DNA of 64,000 nucleotides from Sabellastarte sp. h YS-2021 (GCA_964017235.1 OZ024933.1:12403962-12467961), one strand, 5' to 3'. Positions 33,270 through 45,399 are shown, counted from the stretch's first letter. Notes: generated from the sequence alone by a model not told the origin. Translations and numbers: made by a program.

Positions 33270-34600
33270 GCTCGACAATAGGAGAGGGTTATTGTGATCA
33301 GTTTGTTTCTGTCTGTCTGTCTGTCTGTCTGTGCACCGTTTAGCCCTTATAACTCAAAAACTATACCATCAATCAAGCTCAAATTTGGTGGGCAGATATT
33401 TCATGGGGTACAGACGGAGTCTTCCAAATGTGGTGTGATTTGCTTGAAAATTAAAGTCAGGAGACATGTTTTTAAGTTTTAATTGGGAATATACAGTGAA
33501 ACCTGCTTGTCTTCAAAAATCAATATCATGACAGGATTTCTTCCTCATGAATTTGTGTCCAATGAGATTTCTTCTGTGGCTTTGAGTGTAATGTGTAGAA
33601 CTGGTAGTTTCATGGTTGGGGTTCAATACCAGTCTGTTCCAGTTTTTTTTTTTTTTAATTTCTGTTTTTAGGCTTTTTTTAAGCAATTTTTTTAAAGGTC
33701 TTTAAAGAGAAAAGAAAAAAAATAAAACACAGCATTTAAACTTTTACTGTTCAAAAAAACTTGAACCCAGATGAGGCAAATTTAACCCAATTGGGCATAT
33801 ACAGAGAAATTTGATTTTCTTTATCACTTCAGTAAAAAATCAATATTTCACTGTCTGATGATGTCATTACTTAATGATGTAACAATGCAATTGTCATTGT
33901 GATGTCACAAACCCTAGCTTGTGATACTTGCTGTCTTTAAGTGATAATATTTCTTCTCATTAAATTTATGTCTTGAAATTGACACAAAGATAATAAAGAG
34001 GGAGGCGGTGTATTCATCATGTTTATTTCTGTTTTCTTTTTTGTTTCAATTTCTTGACAGACCATCACAAAAAATTTACCGTGAGTGATTTTCACCAAAA
34101 AGTGGCTTTTAACCAATATTTTTACCTCCACCAGGAGTTTATGTTTTTGTGTTCTTTTTTGTTTATCTGTCTGTCTGTTTTTGGTGTTTAGATTACTCCA
34201 GAACTAATGAACAGGTCTTTATAAAAATTTTGTGGGTAGGACCTGGTCAAAGGAAGAAGTTACTAATTTTTGGGAAAGACCTGGATCATATTTCGGATAC
34301 CAAAAAAATCATGAATTTTCATAGGTCCCATTTCAATGTATTTTAATGATTTTAGCTTTCTACTTGATATTTCTTCAAAAGTAATGAATAAATTTTGTTG
34401 TTAAATTTTAATTAGGAAGGGGCTAGCCATGGGAAGGAGTGATTACAGTTTAGGAAAGATACAGTTAATATTTTGGATACCAATAAACCTCCAAAATTTC
34501 TGGAAATGTCATCATCGTGGATGTGTGTTATATTTGATAACACTTGTGAGACTGGTCACATCAAGTCGAGCGTTTTGCTCTCTCTGAGTGCATCTTGTTT
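33270..34600 (+). repeat. Diffuse interspersed repeat, two related segments
   Basis: Both segments have tttgtt followed by ctgtctgtctgt, then a stretch on (g)gtgggca/gtgggta. The second also has ttacctccaccaggagttta at its start and gttttgctctctctgagtgc at its end. I recall repeats with these ends from several animal genomes but cannot name the family. It is non-coding and old. Confidence 0.4.
33308..33332 (+). repeat. (CTGT)n microsatellite
   Basis: About six units of ctgt. Similar shorter runs recur at 34160-34180. Both sit at the start of the diffuse repeat described at 33270-34600. Confidence 0.9.
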
Positions 34601-35535
34601 ATACTGTTGTATGTCAATTAAAACATCAAAATAGATGAGCTATACTCAGTACAGCTCTGTAAAAGGTTGTGTGGACCAAAGCTCTAACATTTGTCTAATT
34701 ATGATTGTGATAAATCCGGTTTTGTTCTATCTATTGTTCTTTCTGACTAATTTACTTAAAATATTGTCAATACTGTCATTGGATCACTAGGTTATTTATA
34801 CTTTCGTTAGACTTCCTATTTGATTTCCTATTTTTGATTTTCAATCCACATTATTACTTAAAATTATAATAATTTTTATTTCCAAATTATGTAGAAAATC
34901 TACATTTCTTGTGCTCTAAAACCCACGATGTTGTTCATACTTTCTTTGAGAAATTTAAATTACTAGCCCATGTCCTAGTGATGATTTTGAGAAATGAGCA
35001 GGTATTAATGTGATATTCTTTTTTATCCAATATAGGCAATATTATGAAACATTGAAATAAATGAAGCTTTCCACTTATCTTGATGTAAAGTGAAGTGGAT
35101 TAAAATAACTTAAACAACAGATAAGTTTTTTAGTTCAAATTGGCTGTCACATTTAAATGAAATGTATATACTGTAACTAAAATAAGCAAGGTTATCAACA
35201 AAGGTATGAAAATATAATGAACGGATCAACAGTTTACACATCCTTACTAATATCAATCCGTGGCTGAAGTGACCTTGAACAGAAATAAAAGGTCAGTAGA
35301 AATAACAGCCAAAGTAAAGGTTTTGAAGGATATAGCTGCCAATAAATCCCCTAAATTGTTTAGGATACCAGGATATCAGTAAGCCTGAAACAAGTGTAAA
35401 TAAGACTGAAATATGTGAATGACTACCTATAATAGGTATAATATAACAAGTACATAGCAAGTATACATTATATTGCATACTTTAGAAGCAATACATGAGC
35501 CTAGCATAGTAGGCAATATAACAACAACCTTTTTC
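34600..35535. other. Featureless AT-rich DNA
   Basis: I see no gene, RNA or named repeat between the diffuse repeat and the recombinase element. Confidence 0.5.
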
Positions 35536-36057
35536 AGTCCCCAACCCCAACAAACACAGACAGAGGATTAAAAGATTTTATTATATACATTCATTAATTC
35601 TGTATAAGCAATACACAATCTAACTAATAATTATATATTTTTACACCTCTGAGATACACATAACACATATTGCACAAGATTAATGTTTAATTCTTTAAAA
35701 TTGAGATAAAAGTTACTGACTAGAATATGGTTTAAAACTGTGAGATGACCTTGAAAAGGTCACTTTTGACCCCTAGGGTCAAAGAAAATTGTTAACCTCG
35801 AGCATGACCCCAGTACAGAGGTCATGCCCGTGACCTTGTGGTCATGTGACATATAATGTCATGTTGACCTTGAGAGGTCACATAACTGCTTAAATTTGAA
35901 AGTTGATTTGCTGACCTTGAGAGGTCACCTACTACTGTAACTTAAGCTTTACTACCTATGCAAGTTATAATTGGCATTGCTATGACAATGCCTAAATCTA
36001 AGATTGAATGTAACAAAGAATATTCGAATCCTAATACATATATACAAATACACCCCA
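35536..36057 (-). repeat. Split direct repeat B2 of the RT-less element
   Basis: It runs from agtccccaaccccaacaaac to about tacaaatacacccca. It matches B1 at 36568-37245 except that B1 has an extra copy of its AGGTCA-rich block. Confidence 0.85.
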
Positions 36058-37120
36058 ATTTTGAATCAAAATATCCAAGGAGGCCCAATTGTATAAAGGT
36101 TTAAAGAAAATAAGAGTATTTTGGGTAAACCTGGAGGCCAGTGAGGAACAGCCTAGAGCCTAACAAGGAGCACAAACCCGTGAACACCATTGTTAACAAG
36201 CCTTGGCGCACGCTGCCGTGACCCACGCCCCCCCCCCCCCTGTGCTGAAGGGGTGTTGAGTTAGAGAACCAGACCGCCCCCCAAAGCACTCTCCAGGTTA
36301 GAGGGGACCAGGGTGGGTGGGAACAAAAAGTCCATCTAGAGTCTTCAGATTCCAATTCAATAATGATGTGTTCCCCGAATTTTGGTGGGAAATGCCAGGA
36401 AACAAACCTCTTAGCCAATAGGTTTGAAAACCTCCCTGTTTTCGAAGATTGAGACCCTTGGTGACCCAAATTTTTGATGATGTAAGTAGACTGGTATCCC
36501 AAGATTTAAAAATAAGATTTTGTTGGAGGAGGACTGACTGGGCCAATGCCTTGACACTGCCCCCGACAGTCCCCAACCCCAACAAACACAGACAGAGGAT
36601 TAAAAGATTTTATTACATACATTCATTAATTCTGTATAAGCAATACACAATCTAACTAATAATTATATATATATACACCTCTGAGATACACATAACACAT
36701 ATTGCACAAGATTAATGTTTAATTCTTTAAAATTGAGATAAAAGTTATTGACTAGAATATGGTTTAAAACTGTGAGATGACCTTGAAAAGGTCACTTTTG
36801 ACCCCTAGGGTCAAAGAAAATTGTTAACCTCGTGCATGACCCCAGTACAGAGGTCATGCCCGTGACCTTGTGGTCATGTGACATATAATGACATGTTGAC
36901 CTTGACAGGTCATATGACTGCTTAACTTTGATAGTTGATTTTCTGACCTTGAGAGGTCACCTATTACTAAAGAAAAATGTTAACCTCGTGCATGACCCCC
37001 GTTCAGAGGTCATGCCCGTGACCTTGTGGTCATGTGACATATAATGACATGTTTACCTTGAGAGGTCACATAACTGCTTAACTTTGAAAGTTGATTTGCT
37101 GACCTTGAGAGGTCACCTAC
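35745..37120. repeat. Clusters of AGGTCA/TGACCT everted and inverted repeats
   Basis: Within B2 (35745-35935) and B1 (36775-37115) there are many half-sites: tgaccttgaaaaggtca (everted, 5-bp gap), tgaccttgagaggtca (everted, 4-bp gap, repeated), aggtcatgcccgtgacct (inverted, 6-bp gap) and tgacccctagggtca. They could fold as hairpins or bind nuclear-receptor-like proteins; neither is shown by sequence alone. Confidence 0.75.
36322..36567 (-). repeat. Split direct repeat A2 of the RT-less element
   Basis: It runs from aacaaaaagtccatctagag to actgcccccgac. The copy A1 at 38800-39045 has the same length. Confidence 0.88.
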
Positions 37121-37245
37121 TACTGTAACTTAAGCTTTACTACCTATGCAAGTTATAATTGGCATTGCTATGACAATGCCTAAATCTAAGATTGAATGTA
37201 ACAAAGAATATTCGAATCCTAATACATATATACAAATGCACCCCA
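36568..37245 (-). repeat. Split direct repeat B1 of the RT-less element
   Basis: It abuts A2 without a gap. It is about 156 bp longer than B2 owing to a duplicated block with several AGGTCA/TGACCT half-sites (about 36960-37110). Confidence 0.85.
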
Positions 37246-37278
37246 AACCCAAACCCTGGTAGGTGTGGGAACAATATA

Positions 37279-38403
37279 TCAAGCATTATAAAAGCATTTT
37301 CTAAATTGACTTGAAACCTGACGGCCAGCTGTTGCCTCCGGACGGATATACCTCCAAACGCAATCAGACGCCCAGGTGCCATGTTCCTTCATTTCTTTTA
37401 CTGGAATATCTATTCCATAGGCCAGTGAGGCACCTGAGCGCCTGAAAGAGTGGAAGGTATAGAAGTTTGAGGGCAATCGCAATTCCTGATTAATCTTTGC
37501 CAAAACTTTCCTGACCCTGGAATCGGTCAATACCTGCCAACCGTGTGTAGTTCTAATTTGGAATAGTGGGGAGTTATTTCCCGGACTGTATAGGGCCATA
37601 ATATCTTTCAATGCCTTGTAAGGACAAATTGTAGAGGCTCCCAATCTAGGGAGAGAGATCAATCTGTATTCATTTCTGAACTGCATGGTTTTGGACCATT
37701 TTAGCAATAACTGCACTTCCTTGTCTTTGAAAAATATATCCCCCCCAGTAAAGTGCCTAGCACCGTCGAATTCTGATATAGCATGTGGGGCAATGTTTGA
37801 CAATCTGAAAAATCCGAAAAATGCTGTGAGAAACACTGCTTTGTAAACCTTTGGATTTGATAATTTTTGAGTGACCGCAATGATGGCTTTAAGCGCCTGA
37901 ATGTCAATTATGTTCCTTTTAGGCAATGCTATAGGCCTGGACAGCTTTGTAGATCTGACAAAGTATTTGATTTTTGGATGATCCCACGTTTTATATGGGA
38001 GATCTGACGATTCAGTATCAGACAAAACATTTTTAACAGTTCTATGCAAAGGACTACTTATCTTCCTAGCGCTTGATCCAGAGTGCTGACTCTTGGAGTG
38101 ATGGGTTCCTGTCTCGATCCTGTCTTCCACTACATCTAGGCGCTGGTTGACACGCTGTAGTTGCTCTAGAATCTGCTTCTGTATTTCATCTGATGCTCGA
38201 GACACACTACTTGCCAGTGACTTCTTAGGGGCACTGGAGATAACGTCAGAGTCCCTCTCCCTCTCAGGTCCAGCTACCCCTGACCTTCCGTCACTACTAC
38301 TTCTTGCTGTACTGTTCAAAATGTCATTTTTAACACAGTTCCTACCCGTTGGTGGGTAATGCTTTCCTTCACATTTTCAACAAATTTTCCTCTGTTTTCC
38401 CAT
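37279..38403 (-). CDS. gag zinc finger/coiled coil fused to a tyrosine recombinase
   Basis: From the ATG at 38403 the frame reads MGKQRKIC, then a TGA (38377-38379), then KCEGKHYPPTGRNC, a C-x2-C-x3-H-x7-C-like knuckle. It is then open for 365 codons. A coiled coil follows (ILEQLQRVNQRLDVVEDRIE). The C-terminal half is a tyrosine recombinase: FFGFFRLSNIAPH (Arg), LLKWSKTM (Lys), FHSFRRSGASLAY (H-x-x-R), KEHGTWASDCVWRYI (His/Trp and Tyr nucleophile). All catalytic residues are present, unlike the copy at 24915-25782. Without the TGA read as sense, only non-ATG or late starts remain. The N-terminal DNA-binding core domain of the recombinase looks shortened. Confidence 0.75.
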
Positions 38404-38799
38404 ATTTTTTGACTTAACAATCAATGTTCAATGATCACTGAAAATATACCAGAAGCATACCCCTCTCAGTGCTCTTGAATGACAGTTTCACAGCTTGATT
38501 TCGAATAATAAATCTCAATTCTCAACCAATTGGTAAAATGACAAAAACACAAGAAAACAGGTTAGACCGTCCCTTAACAGCCCCCCAGGGGCAATGGAAA
38601 TCAAGCCTGAGGTTGTCAAACGAGAGCAGAGTGATGGTGCTCAGCAAATAACATTCTCAGCAGCAGTCAATGTCACACCGTATCTCCATATAGCATATAA
38701 GTTCAGTTCTTTGAATATCATGTATAAAGCACTTGTAAAATAAACTAAAATTCTAAAACGTCTTTGTAAAATACAATCAAATCTGAAGGCCCTGAGAAT

Positions 38800-39045
38800 A
38801 ACAAAAAGTCCATCTAGAGTCTTCAGATTCCAATTCAATAATGATGTGTTCCCCGAATTTTGGTGGGAAATGCCAGGAAACAAACCTCTTAGCCAATAGG
38901 TTTGAAAACCTCCCTGCTTTCGAATATTGAGACCCTTGGTGACCCAAATTTTTGATTATGTAAGTAGACTGGTATCCCAAGATTTAAAAATAAGATTTTG
39001 TTGGAGGAGGACTGACTGGGCCAATGCCTTGACACTGCCCCCGAC
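38800..39045 (-). repeat. Split direct repeat A1 of the RT-less element
   Basis: This is the 5' terminus of the element as read on the minus strand. It ends at gcccccgac, after which unrelated sequence (ttaagcatac) begins. Confidence 0.88.
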
Positions 39046-39634
39046 TTAAGCATACTTCTTATTGTTGATAAATCCGAGCAGGAAAACTTTCAGACATACA
39101 TGAGGTCATTGTGACATCCAATTCATGCCTTTATATGTTTCAGTTACTACACTACACACATGGTGTTAATATTTTATATGGAATAGTTTTAAAGACATAG
39201 TCCAAGGAGCATATATGTATGCTATGATAACTTGGAAGCCTTCACTGTTGATAAGTGTTACAACAACGGCGGACCTTGACTGACTACACACCTAATGCGG
39301 AGTAAACGCGTGCACCATTAATTTGAAACATTAAAAACCTTTATAAATTAAGCAAATGGTTTACTCCAATCTCAGTAACATCAGAAACTAGTAATATGCT
39401 AAATTAGTGTCAACCTAACCCGGTGTATTCACAGAAGGAACAGGAAAAAGTGCAACAAAACTGTTTTTAAGGGCAAGGAGCATAAAAGGGTACATATAAA
39501 GATTTTTTTTACTTTTCCACTGTAACATTTAATAACCTCAAGATAAGTATTATTGACGAGAATTGAGAACCTCTGAATTAATTATTTCATGTTTAAACGT
39601 TTTGTTCACTATAAGTTGCTCCTCTTTGCTTTTT

Positions 39635-39884
39635 TCAAGAATTCAATTTTGTGTAATCCTTTTCACGCATTCTTTCACAATACTTCATCTCCATAGAAAT
39701 TTCTATATCTTGATGTTCAGGTATTTTGAGGCCCCAGCTGAAATCTGATATTTCACATAGATCCACAGCCCACTGTTTTCTGTAGGTTGGTTTATCCTTC
39801 CAAAACATTAGTACGAAAAATAATAAATGCATAAGCATTTTGTATGTAGATTCCATTTGAACTTTACTCAAGTGAGTTTTGACC
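39635..39884 (-). CDS. Possible terminal exon of an unknown minus-strand gene
   Basis: On the minus strand an acceptor-like ccaaatccttttgcag is followed by a frame of about 82 codons ending at TGA 39635-39637. It has HLLFFVLMFWKDKPTYRKQW, then DFSWGLKIPEHQDIEIS and RMREKDYTKLNS. It matches no transposon family known to me. Coding character is best from KDKPTYRKQW onward, so the real exon may start there. No partner exons were found. Confidence 0.3.
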
Positions 39885-40474
39885 CTGCAAAAGGATTTGG
39901 CGACCATATTTACTGTACCACCAAAAATAAAGAAGATGCGAAACCTATTCAACATCCAAATACAGTTTCACCTTAAAGCAAGGGTCAGTGTAGAAATTCA
40001 ACCTTCGTATTATATTTTTTTGCCCTGTAATGACTCTCAAATTGTTTTAGTATTTCAACACCAGAGGACAAATAAAGTACTTTGAATTTCAACTCCACTT
40101 AATCTTGAAGGAGGGGTGAAACGTCAAGTGTAAAAAGATTCACAATCTATAATTCTCTGTTGTTTTCCATTCTATGCCATAAGGACCAGTCATAAAAATA
40201 TAATGTATGTTACGCCGGCAAACATTATGTGATCTTGAAAGGTAAAGTTTTAAATCCAAGCGTTCTAAAAATCCTAGCTCATGATATCCTATATGTTGAA
40301 CCTCAACAACTAATATTTAAGATTTTATAGATGAACAAAGTCCATTTACCTAACAAAAAAAGTTTCCATGCCAATGTTCAGGAGCCACCCAGTGAGTTGA
40401 AAAAAAGAGGTTCAAGAAATCTCTGCATGGACATGAGGAACATACATATGTCTTATACCATAGGGTGAGTAAGG

Positions 40475-40680
40475 GGGCTCGGCGGTGTAGTGGTTACAGT
40501 TCTCATCTCCAACTTTTATGGCCACCGGTTCGAATCTCAGGCTGGGAGCTTCATCTTGGAAAGTTAGTAGTTACTTGCTGGTGGTTTAAATCTATGCACA
40601 AAATACTTTTTCAGTGGTAAAACCTAAGCACACCTGACTTTCACCCCGGGATATAGATTATACTGAATTCCTAGAGCATT
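40475..40680 (+). mobile_element. tRNA-derived SINE (tRNA-Glu-like head)
   Basis: The head has an A-box region ggcggtgtagtggttaca (about 40481-40498) and a B box ggttcgaatct (40527-40537) at the proper distance, and resembles tRNA-Glu (GGTxTAGTGGTTA). The cloverleaf 3' side is poor, so it is not a working tRNA. The body to about 40680 is not shared with the other SINEs here. Confidence 0.65.
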
Positions 40681-41868
40681 AATGTTTTTGTTTAGCCCAA
40701 TTTGAATCAATGGCCATACAAATTCGAATCAAGTGATTGAATGAAAATTTGTCAACCACTCAGTCATCATATCAGTTTCCAAAAAGAATGAATATATTTT
40801 CTCAAAACTACTACAACATTACCACAGATGCAGGGTGTTTTACCGAAAAAAGGCTGGAAAGTATTTTGATCTACAATCGCAAAGTGGCAGAGCCATCAGA
40901 GGCATGGGTAGTGCAGTGCACACACAGTACTTAACTTTAGTGAGGATCACAATGTACCAATTCTCGTGAAAGTCTAGTGACAACAAAAAAAAAGAAAGAA
41001 AAAAAGATTTATAGAAGCGAGAGCCTTGCTCTAAAATAAAAGTGTAGGGGATGATTACACAATAAAACCATCCTTTGTGTCCAGGGACTTTGGACAGATA
41101 AAACACTCAAAAACATGGAGTTTTTTACAATGTATGAGAATTGATATCAACACAAACTACACTCATCAAAAAGATCAAGAATTGTCATCATTTCCATCAT
41201 CTGTTCATTACTGTTAACCTCTGACAGTAGGTCTATGTCAATGATAACATTTTTTTATTCATTAGCAAAACAACTAACCAAGTTGTTGACTGATTTCAAT
41301 GAAGCTTTTTATTTAGTACGGACCCACCAAGGAGATGCCGAAAATTTTAAATTTCTATTATATTTTGATTTCTGATCGACACTGTACACTTATATTTCAT
41401 ATATTATTGATGGTTATCAGTCTTTATACTGATATTATTTCATAAGCTTGTTGCTGGTATTTTATCTATGTTGATTTACAATAATAGTTGCATGTACTGA
41501 TATTTGCGGGTATTATCGCCCACTACCGGAATTACCGTTCAATAACCAAGTTCTGTCACATTGTGTCTCTACTTTCCTTTCACAACAAATTACTTGCACA
41601 TCACCATACTCCAGAATTTCCATCTATTTAGGTCCCAATAAGGCTTTCCTATGTTTTTAGACCCCTCTAAGGTTTTTATTTTTTATTTTCTTTATAGTGG
41701 CTCCAGTGGGGTAGTTAGGGTGCCTGTGAGACGCCCACAGGACGAAGATTTGACTTGAGTGTAAGTTGACTGAACCGACTGTAAAGCTTAGTGGACACTA
41801 GCTAGGTCATTTTTATTTTTAGACTCCCCACAGTCCTTTTGTGTGTTAAGACTCTGGAGTATAAAAAA

Positions 41869-42753
41869 ATGTACCTTGTACGCTGTCTGGTATTCATCAG
41901 TCTTTTCCTCATCAGTATGTCTGACCATAAAGTACAGGTCAAGGGTTGTTTTGTGGGCTCTGTACTACCTCGATCTTTCAGATTGGCTAGTTTTGTCATG
42001 AATGCAAGATGCTTTCCCTCATCAGTGAAAGCACGATCCCTCTGTGTTCTCTTGCTTTTATGCGGGGATATATCCCTAAATCCTGTGATGGGGGTAGCCA
42101 AACCGTCGGTCTGTAAGAAACAAGGCTCCAATGATTTCTGACGTTGTGTTCAATCACTCGCTGGACATATTATCACTGGTCGAAACTCATATTCACCCGA
42201 CTGACACCGATTGCTTCAATCCATCACACCACCATCTTATAAATTGTGTCAAAGACCTCGTGCACATGGCTCAGGTGGTGGAGTTGGCTTTCTCATAAAC
42301 AGCAGCCTGTCTCATAGAATTTTGGATCATCCCACTTTCACCTACTTTGAATGCTTGGTAGTCAGTATTGGATCGAATGCTCATTCTACACTGGTTACTT
42401 GTGTTTATCATCCCCCAGGTTCATGTTCCAATCCTTTTTATGATGAGTTTTACACACTGGTTGAGTTCCTTTCATCTACGAATACCTCCTTCATCATTTG
42501 TGGCAACTTTAATATTCATATTGACACAACATCAAGGGATAGTGTTAATTTCCTTAGTACTCTTGTCTCCTGCAATATTACTCAACATGTCCACTCTGCT
42601 ACCCATCTTCATGGCCATACCCTAGATGTCATCCTTACTTCTGATAGTTCCCTGGTTTCAAATGTGGTTGTTAGTGACTACATCTCTGACCATGCTATGA
42701 TCAAAGCCAAGTTGAAACTCCAACAATTGCTAAATCACAAGCTAACAGAGTGA
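41869..42753 (+). pseudogene. LINE N terminus (2A-like motif) and endonuclease
   Basis: From the ATG at 41869 a hydrophobic N terminus leads to CVLLLLCGDISLNP near 42043-42084. This resembles the 2A translational-skipping motif (D-x-E-x-NPGP) found at the N terminus of several LINEs, here degenerate (ISLNPVM). After a stop and frameshift the endonuclease is readable at 42211-42753: GGGVGFLINSSLSHR, CVYHPPGS, FIICGNFNIH (normally GDFN, Asp replaced by Asn), HGHTLDVILTS and ISDHAMIKAKL. The Asp-to-Asn change and the stops mean it is dead. Confidence 0.7.
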
Positions 42754-44938
42754 CTTACAGGAGATATCATAAAATAAACATGGACACTCTACGCAATGAC
42801 TTGAGCAATTGCTCCTTTGTTGCTTGTCCTGGTGACACTGCGAAAAAACTGTATGATCAATACACTAATGATCTTTCCAATCTTCTGGACAAACATGCTC
42901 CAGAGGTTACTCACTGTCTTGCCAAGGAGCCAGCAAAGTGGCTATCAGATACCTACAAAAATGCAAAATCCATTCAACGACAGTTTGAACACATCTGGCG
43001 TAAAAATAAAACTCCTCTTAACCGTGCAAGGCTGCTCAAACAAATTGCCAGGTGTAATTCACTTGCCAATAAAGACAAAGCCGCATATTACAGAGCTCTT
43101 GTAATGAAAACGGTGATGACCCTAAAAAACTTTGGCAAGTTCTGCGTTCTGCCTCACACCGTATCCCTGACAAGGTTCTTCCATCAAATAGTTCACAAAA
43201 AAAATTGGCTGATCAGTTTGCTGCTTTTTTCACCAATAAGATTGCTAAAATCCGAGAGTCTTTTTCCAGTTCTTCATCCTTTTCCTTGCCATCTCCAGTG
43301 AATCCACCGGAGAATTTGATGTTGCCTCACCTGACGATATTGCGAAGGTGATCAAAAATGCACCTACAAAATCCTGTCTCCTTGATCCTTGGCCCACTTT
43401 CCTAGTTAAGGATTGCCTTGATATATTGCTTCCCTCTATCACAAAGCTTGTGAATTGTGAATTGAAGGTGCTGTCCCAGAAGGCTTTAAAGTGCTGTTGT
43501 CACTCCACTGATAAAGAAACCTTCTTTATCAAAGGATGAATTAAAAAACTATCGCCCTGTGTTTGGGCTGAGCTTTATCTCAAAACTTGTGGAACGTGTA
43601 GTTGCCTCACAACTCAATAGACATGTCTCTCTCCATGGGTTGGAAAACGAGTATCAATCTGCCTATAGATGTGGCCATTCAACTGAAACAGCTCTTTTGT
43701 CTATAAACAATAAAATTCACCTATCTCTAGCCAGAGGTGAGGCCACAGCTGTGGTGCTGCTTGACCAGTCTGCAGCGTTTGACACCATTGATCATGACAA
43801 ACTCCTTGATTGCTTAAGAAAATGGTTCGGTGTCGGAGGTAGATGTCTTGACTGGTTCAAATCATACCTTTCAGATCGTACCCAATGCATCAAGATTGGC
43901 TCTGTTCTCTCTGAGGCTAAAAAGCTTAAGTTTGGAGTACCTCAAGGTTCAGTTCTGGGCCCTATTCTTTTTTCATTGTATACTACACCATTGAGCAAAG
44001 TAATCTCTAAACATCCAGATGTCAAATTTCATATTTATGCGGATGACACACAGCTGTTTATTCACCTGAAACACAAAAATGCAAAAATTGCCTTCGACCG
44101 GCTAGGAAAGTGCCTCGAAGATGTCAAACTGTAGTTGTGTGCAAATAGACTAAAGCTGAATGCTGATAATACCGACTTTATTATATTTGGCGCCAAGTCT
44201 CAACAAGAAAAGTTGAACCCATTCTTTCCAGTAAATATATTGGGTGAATCACTGATACCTTCGGATGCCGTTAAGAATTTGGGTGTCTGGTTTGATTCAG
44301 ACTTTTCCTTCACCAAGCATGTTAAAAATGTATGTAAACTTTGTTTCATCCAGATGAGGGATCTTAGACAAATTTGACAGTACTTGACTCGTGATGCTGC
44401 TCTTACGGCTGCAAATGCACTTGTGGGGAGTAGGCTTGACTACTGTAACTCCTTGTTTAGGGGTCTATCTGTTGCTAACCTACGCAAGCTACAATGCATT
44501 CAAAACAGTCTGGCCAGAATTGCTTGTAGAACCACATGTCTTTCTCACACTACTCCACTAAGAAAAGCCCTTCATTGGCTACCCATAAGGCATCGTTGCA
44601 TCTTCAAGACTGCCTTGTTGGTATATAAATACCTACATACTAACTGTCCAAAATATTTCAGCGCATTTCTCAAAGTTAGACAATGTGCCTATAATACTCG
44701 GCTGAGTCAGTCTGATGGTATAAATCTAAATGTTCCTCAATACCAACCATCGATTTACAAATCCACAAAGCAGTTTGGTCTAAGCTTTGCATATGATGCT
44801 CCCAAAATATGGAATGAACTCCCTGATGATGTACGATCTGCCACTTCTATTGCTTCCTTCAGAAAAAACTTAAGGCATACCTATTCTGCCAAGCGTATCC
44901 TCCTTAGTATTTTCCACCTCATATGGGGTTCTCCGTGA
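42750..44938 (+). pseudogene. LINE reverse transcriptase
   Basis: Broken frames continue: a linker (YRRYHKINMDTLRNDLSN; NKDKAAYYRALV), then RT motifs ISKLVERVVASQLNRH, QSAYRCGHSTETALL, VVLLDQSAAFDTIDH (first Asp), FGVPQGSVLGPILFSLY and FHIYADDTQLF near 44028-44060 (catalytic YADD). It goes on past a TAG at 44132-44134 to LNADNTDFIIFGA and LGVWFDSDFSF, past a TGA at 44375-44377, to DYCNSLFRGL, LHWLPIRHRCIFKTALLVYK and WNELPDDVRSATSIASFRKN. The order and motifs are those of the CR1/L2 group. Confidence 0.85.
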
Positions 44939-45399
44939 TGTCGACCATTGCTATGGATAAGGACAATGATTTTCATAACTATCCTTATGATGTTGCGCCT
45001 TAGAGTATGTCACTTTGGCAAAAATTAAGCGCTATAAAAGTGGAATTGGAATTGGAAGCTTTCAGGAAATGTAGACAACAGCTCAAAGAGCAGATGGTTC
45101 ATCTTTTTTTCACAATCTTAGTGCTTTAATAGTTTTTTTTTGATTATTCAAAAATTGGGCTTTTTACCTGGATAAAATGCTCTTTCATGACACAATTATC
45201 AGCTATTACAGTATGTGCATTGCTAAGACAGTTTATGTACAGTACTAGGGTGTCATAAATATCCAGGTGTTTCTGCTACCTGACACAAGAACCATTACAG
45301 CCCTTTCAAAGCACAAATTTATTTTTGAATTTCTTGTTTCAAATATACTGAGTAGGCGTGCTGCTAACAATAGAAGAAAGCTGGTAGTTGCTTGCCGTT

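Larger units (their letters stand above)
35536..39045 (-). mobile_element. RT-less element with split direct repeats and a gag/recombinase fusion
   Basis: Read on the minus strand the 3.5-kb element has A1 (39045-38800), one long frame (38403-37279), B1 (37245-36568), A2 (36567-36322), a 264-bp spacer and B2 (36057-35536). This is the PAT/Ngaro split-repeat order, with B1 and A2 exactly adjacent. The A copies are both 246 bp with only a few differences. There is no reverse transcriptase or RNase H: the single frame joins a gag-like segment to a tyrosine recombinase. It is either a deletion derivative that depends on a full element, or a distinct self-inserting element. Confidence 0.82.
39046..41700. 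other. Intergenic region
   Basis: Apart from the possible exon (39635-39884) and the SINE (40475-40680) I see no coding or structured feature. Confidence 0.5.
41820..45057 (+). mobile_element. CR1-like LINE, nearly full length but broken
   Basis: It encodes an N-terminal extension, an apurinic endonuclease and a reverse transcriptase in order, followed by a 3' tail gcgctataaaagtggaattg ending in ggaattggaattgg. The 5' boundary is uncertain. At least three frameshifts and three nonsense codons break it. It is related to the minus-strand copy at 15460-17343 and the tail at 4901-4945. Confidence 0.8.

Noticed and set aside
36101-36585. Minus-strand ORFs within the A2 repeat
   Set aside because: The same ORFs appear in A1 (38777-38980), so they are frames of a non-coding terminal repeat.
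40475-40550. A tRNA-Glu gene
   Set aside because: It has promoter boxes but poor stem pairing and an attached non-tRNA body, so a SINE fits better.
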